A stretch of 64,000 nucleotides of DNA from Cryomorpha sp963741985 (GTDB taxonomy: Bacteria > Bacteroidota > Bacteroidia > Flavobacteriales_D > Cryomorphaceae), in the NCBI GenBank assembly GCA_963741985.1, contig CAVUKD010000001.1, positions 804,703-868,702 on the forward strand. The letters run 5' to 3'. Below, in pieces: positions 62,634 through 64,000 of this stretch. The notes beneath the pieces are model-generated. The model was not told where the DNA came from. It searched no databases and worked only from the letters and a program-made list of their open reading frames with translations. Every line of letters begins with the position of its first letter. Positions within the stretch are counted from its first letter, which is position 1. Made by a program: the position numbers and the translations under genes.

Positions 62634-64000
62634 ATGATGAATCAAGACAAAGAAGCTATAGCTACACAAGAAAAAACATTCATAAAAGAGGTTATCGCCG
62701 ATTACACGCTGGCTTGCGAGAGCCGGGAGGCGTCACTACTCGGTCGTAAGGAAGTCCTTACCGGAAAAGCCAAATTTGGCATTTTCGGAGATGGTAAAGA
62801 AGTAGCGCAAATCGCGATGGCCAAGCAGTTTAAAAACGGAGATTTCCGATCCGGCTATTACCGCGATCAAACCTTTATGATGGCCATAGGCGCCCTCAGT
62901 ATTCAGCAGGCTTTTGCCGCTCTCTACGCTCATACCAATTCTGAAAAAGAACCTGCAAGTGCAGGAAGACAGATGGGTGGCCACTTTTCGACCCGGAGCC
63001 TTAATCCCGACGGTACGTGGAAGAACCTGATGGAGCAAAAAAACTCTTCGGCAGATATTTCCCCTACAGCTGGTCAGATGCCTCGCCTACTCGGTTTGGC
63101 GCAAGCCTCAAAAATATACCGCAACAATAAAAATCTTCACAAAGGCTTCGAGAATTTTACCGAAAAGGGAAATGAAGTAGCCTTTGGAACCATCGGCGAT
63201 GCGAGCACTAGCGAAGGACTCTTTTTTGAAACCATGAATGCTGCAGGAGTGCTGCAAGTCCCTATGGTTATGTCGGTTTGGGATGACGGTTACGGCATCT
63301 CGGTACCAAAGAAATATCAGACCACAGGCGGCAGCATTTCCGAATTGATGAAAGGATTTCAGCGGGACGAAAACCGCAAAGGATTCGAAATTTTCAATGT
63401 GAAAGGATGGGATTATCCAGCGCTGATAAATACATACGAAAAGGCGGTGTCAATTGCTCGAAAAGAACACGTGCCGGTATTGATTCACGTCGAGGAAATT
63501 ACACAGCCACAGGGCCACTCCACGAGCGGTTCGCACGAGCGCTACAAATCGGCAGAAAGATTGCAGTGGGGCAAAGATTTTGACTGCATTTCGAAAATGC
63601 GCACTTGGATGGTGGAGCACGATATCGCAGAAGCCGATCAACTGGATGAAATTGAAAAAACAGCCAAACAAGAGGTGCGTGCAGCACAGAAAGCCGCTTG
63701 GAAAGATTTTCAGGGCGAAATAAATACCGACCGCGATGAGGCTATCGCAATTTTGGATAAACTCTCTGGCAGTTCATCAGAAGTCGGCGAACTCACCGAA
63801 GCATTGAGAAAAACAATGGATCCGGTGCGGAAAGATGTGATTTCCACGGTGAGAAAGGCGCTGTTAAAAACAGCCGGATCAAACGATGCCGCGCGCAATG
63901 AGTTGATCGAATGGTTGAATGCCAGAAACGCTGAAAACACCGACCGCTATTCCGCCAATTTATATTCTCAAAGCGATCGGGCTGCGCTAAATATCCCGGA
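62634..64000 (+). CDS. 2-oxoacid dehydrogenase E1 (branched-chain type), 3' end outside window
   Basis: The frame opens at ATG 62634 (ATG 62637 is equally possible) and stays open to the right edge, 455 codons. The N-terminus (DYTLACESREASLLGRKEVLTGKAKFG) is followed by GDGKEVAQIAMAK, YYRDQTFMMAIGALSIQQAF, AGRQMGGHFSTRSL, SADISPTAGQMPRLLG and the TPP site GTIGDASTSEGLFFETMNA with SVWDDGYGIS and EEITQPQGHSTSGSHERY. These mark an alpha-subunit-type E1 of the branched-chain 2-oxoacid dehydrogenase complex; relatives in Bacteroidota are fused alpha and beta subunits, so about 220 or more residues of beta probably lie beyond the edge. Confidence 0.93.
   Translation, partial: MMNQDKEAIATQEKTFIKEVIADYTLACESREASLLGRKEVLTGKAKFGIFGDGKEVAQIAMAKQFKNGDFRSGYYRDQTFMMAIGALSIQQAFAALYAHTNSEKEPASAGRQMGGHFSTRSLNPDGTWKNLMEQKNSSADISPTAGQMPRLLGLAQASKIYRNNKNLHKGFENFTEKGNEVAFGTIGDASTSEGLFFETMNAAGVLQVPMVMSVWDDGYGISVPKKYQTTGGSISELMKGFQRDENRKGFEIFNVKGWDYPALINTYEKAVSIARKEHVPVLIHVEEITQPQGHSTSGSHERYKSAERLQWGKDFDCISKMRTWMVEHDIAEADQLDEIEKTAKQEVRAAQKAAWKDFQGEINTDRDEAIAILDKLSGSSSEVGELTEALRKTMDPVRKDVISTVRKALLKTAGSNDAARNELIEWLNARNAENTDRYSANLYSQSDRAALNIP

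Overview
The window looks like a chromosomal segment of a Bacteroidota bacterium, most likely a flavobacterial or cryomorph-like lineage (the order is inference). The pointers are several secreted proteins with type IX secretion (T9SS) type A sorting domains, a SprB/HYR-type giant adhesin, A-rich leaders with few Shine-Dalgarno sites, promoters of the Bacteroidota form TTTG-N(17-23)-TAnnTTTG, BshC (bacillithiol synthesis), MiaE, a monomeric NADP isocitrate dehydrogenase and a PadR/PspC operon. I see no tRNA, rRNA, prophage, insertion sequence or CRISPR array.

Layout. 0-6 kb: envelope polysaccharide genes (a WbpM/CapD-like nucleotide-sugar dehydratase cut by the left edge, and a WcaJ-like initiating sugar-phosphate transferase) with a thioesterase, MiaE and a lipoprotein between them. 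6-13 kb: 3-hydroxyacyl-CoA dehydrogenase, two tandem secreted CotH-kinase-like proteins (one without the metal-binding DxD), an ABC exporter and a small lipoprotein. 13-19 kb: VOC and SDR enzymes, a PAS-LuxR regulator and isocitrate dehydrogenase. 19-35 kb: a lysA remnant, a 2448-residue T9SS adhesin, a second large T9SS protein broken by about seven frameshifts, and an intact third T9SS protein. 35-39 kb: a GT-C glycosyltransferase, the stump of another T9SS protein, an AT-rich methyltransferase and a VOC protein. 39-48.4 kb: a minus-strand set that reads as a stress and metal island (ZIP transporter, DUF6544-like protein, C-domain-less pyruvate kinase, DJ-1/PfpI protein, lipoprotein rubrerythrin, DUF2231 membrane protein, P-type cation ATPase).

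48.8-55 kb: bshC, a dead HigB/HigA-type toxin-antitoxin pair, an SDR, then rimK, a RimB-like retropepsin and an AstE/AspA-like metallo-amidohydrolase, which together look like a system that writes and removes glutamate tails. 54.7-57.5 kb: a LuxR response regulator, a minimal histidine kinase, a separate multi-pass membrane protein and an exported protein, plausibly one signalling unit. 57.5-58 kb: an apparently non-coding stretch with a perfect palindrome and a very strong plus-strand terminator, a candidate small RNA. 58-64 kb: a UDP-glucuronate-type epimerase, a 45-residue lipoprotein, an SdiA-regulated protein-PadR-PspC operon with a perfect inverted repeat over its promoter, a small membrane protein, and a two-component E1 2-oxoacid dehydrogenase running off the right edge.

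A recurring theme is gene decay: a frameshifted lysA fragment, a toxin with four nonsense codons, an antitoxin with a one-base deletion, a frameshifted giant T9SS gene and a nonsense-interrupted T9SS tail. No classical new defence locus is visible. The strongest candidates for new biology are the CotH active/inactive pair, the 39-48 kb stress island, the RimK-RimB-AstE trio and the 57.7-58.0 kb RNA candidate.
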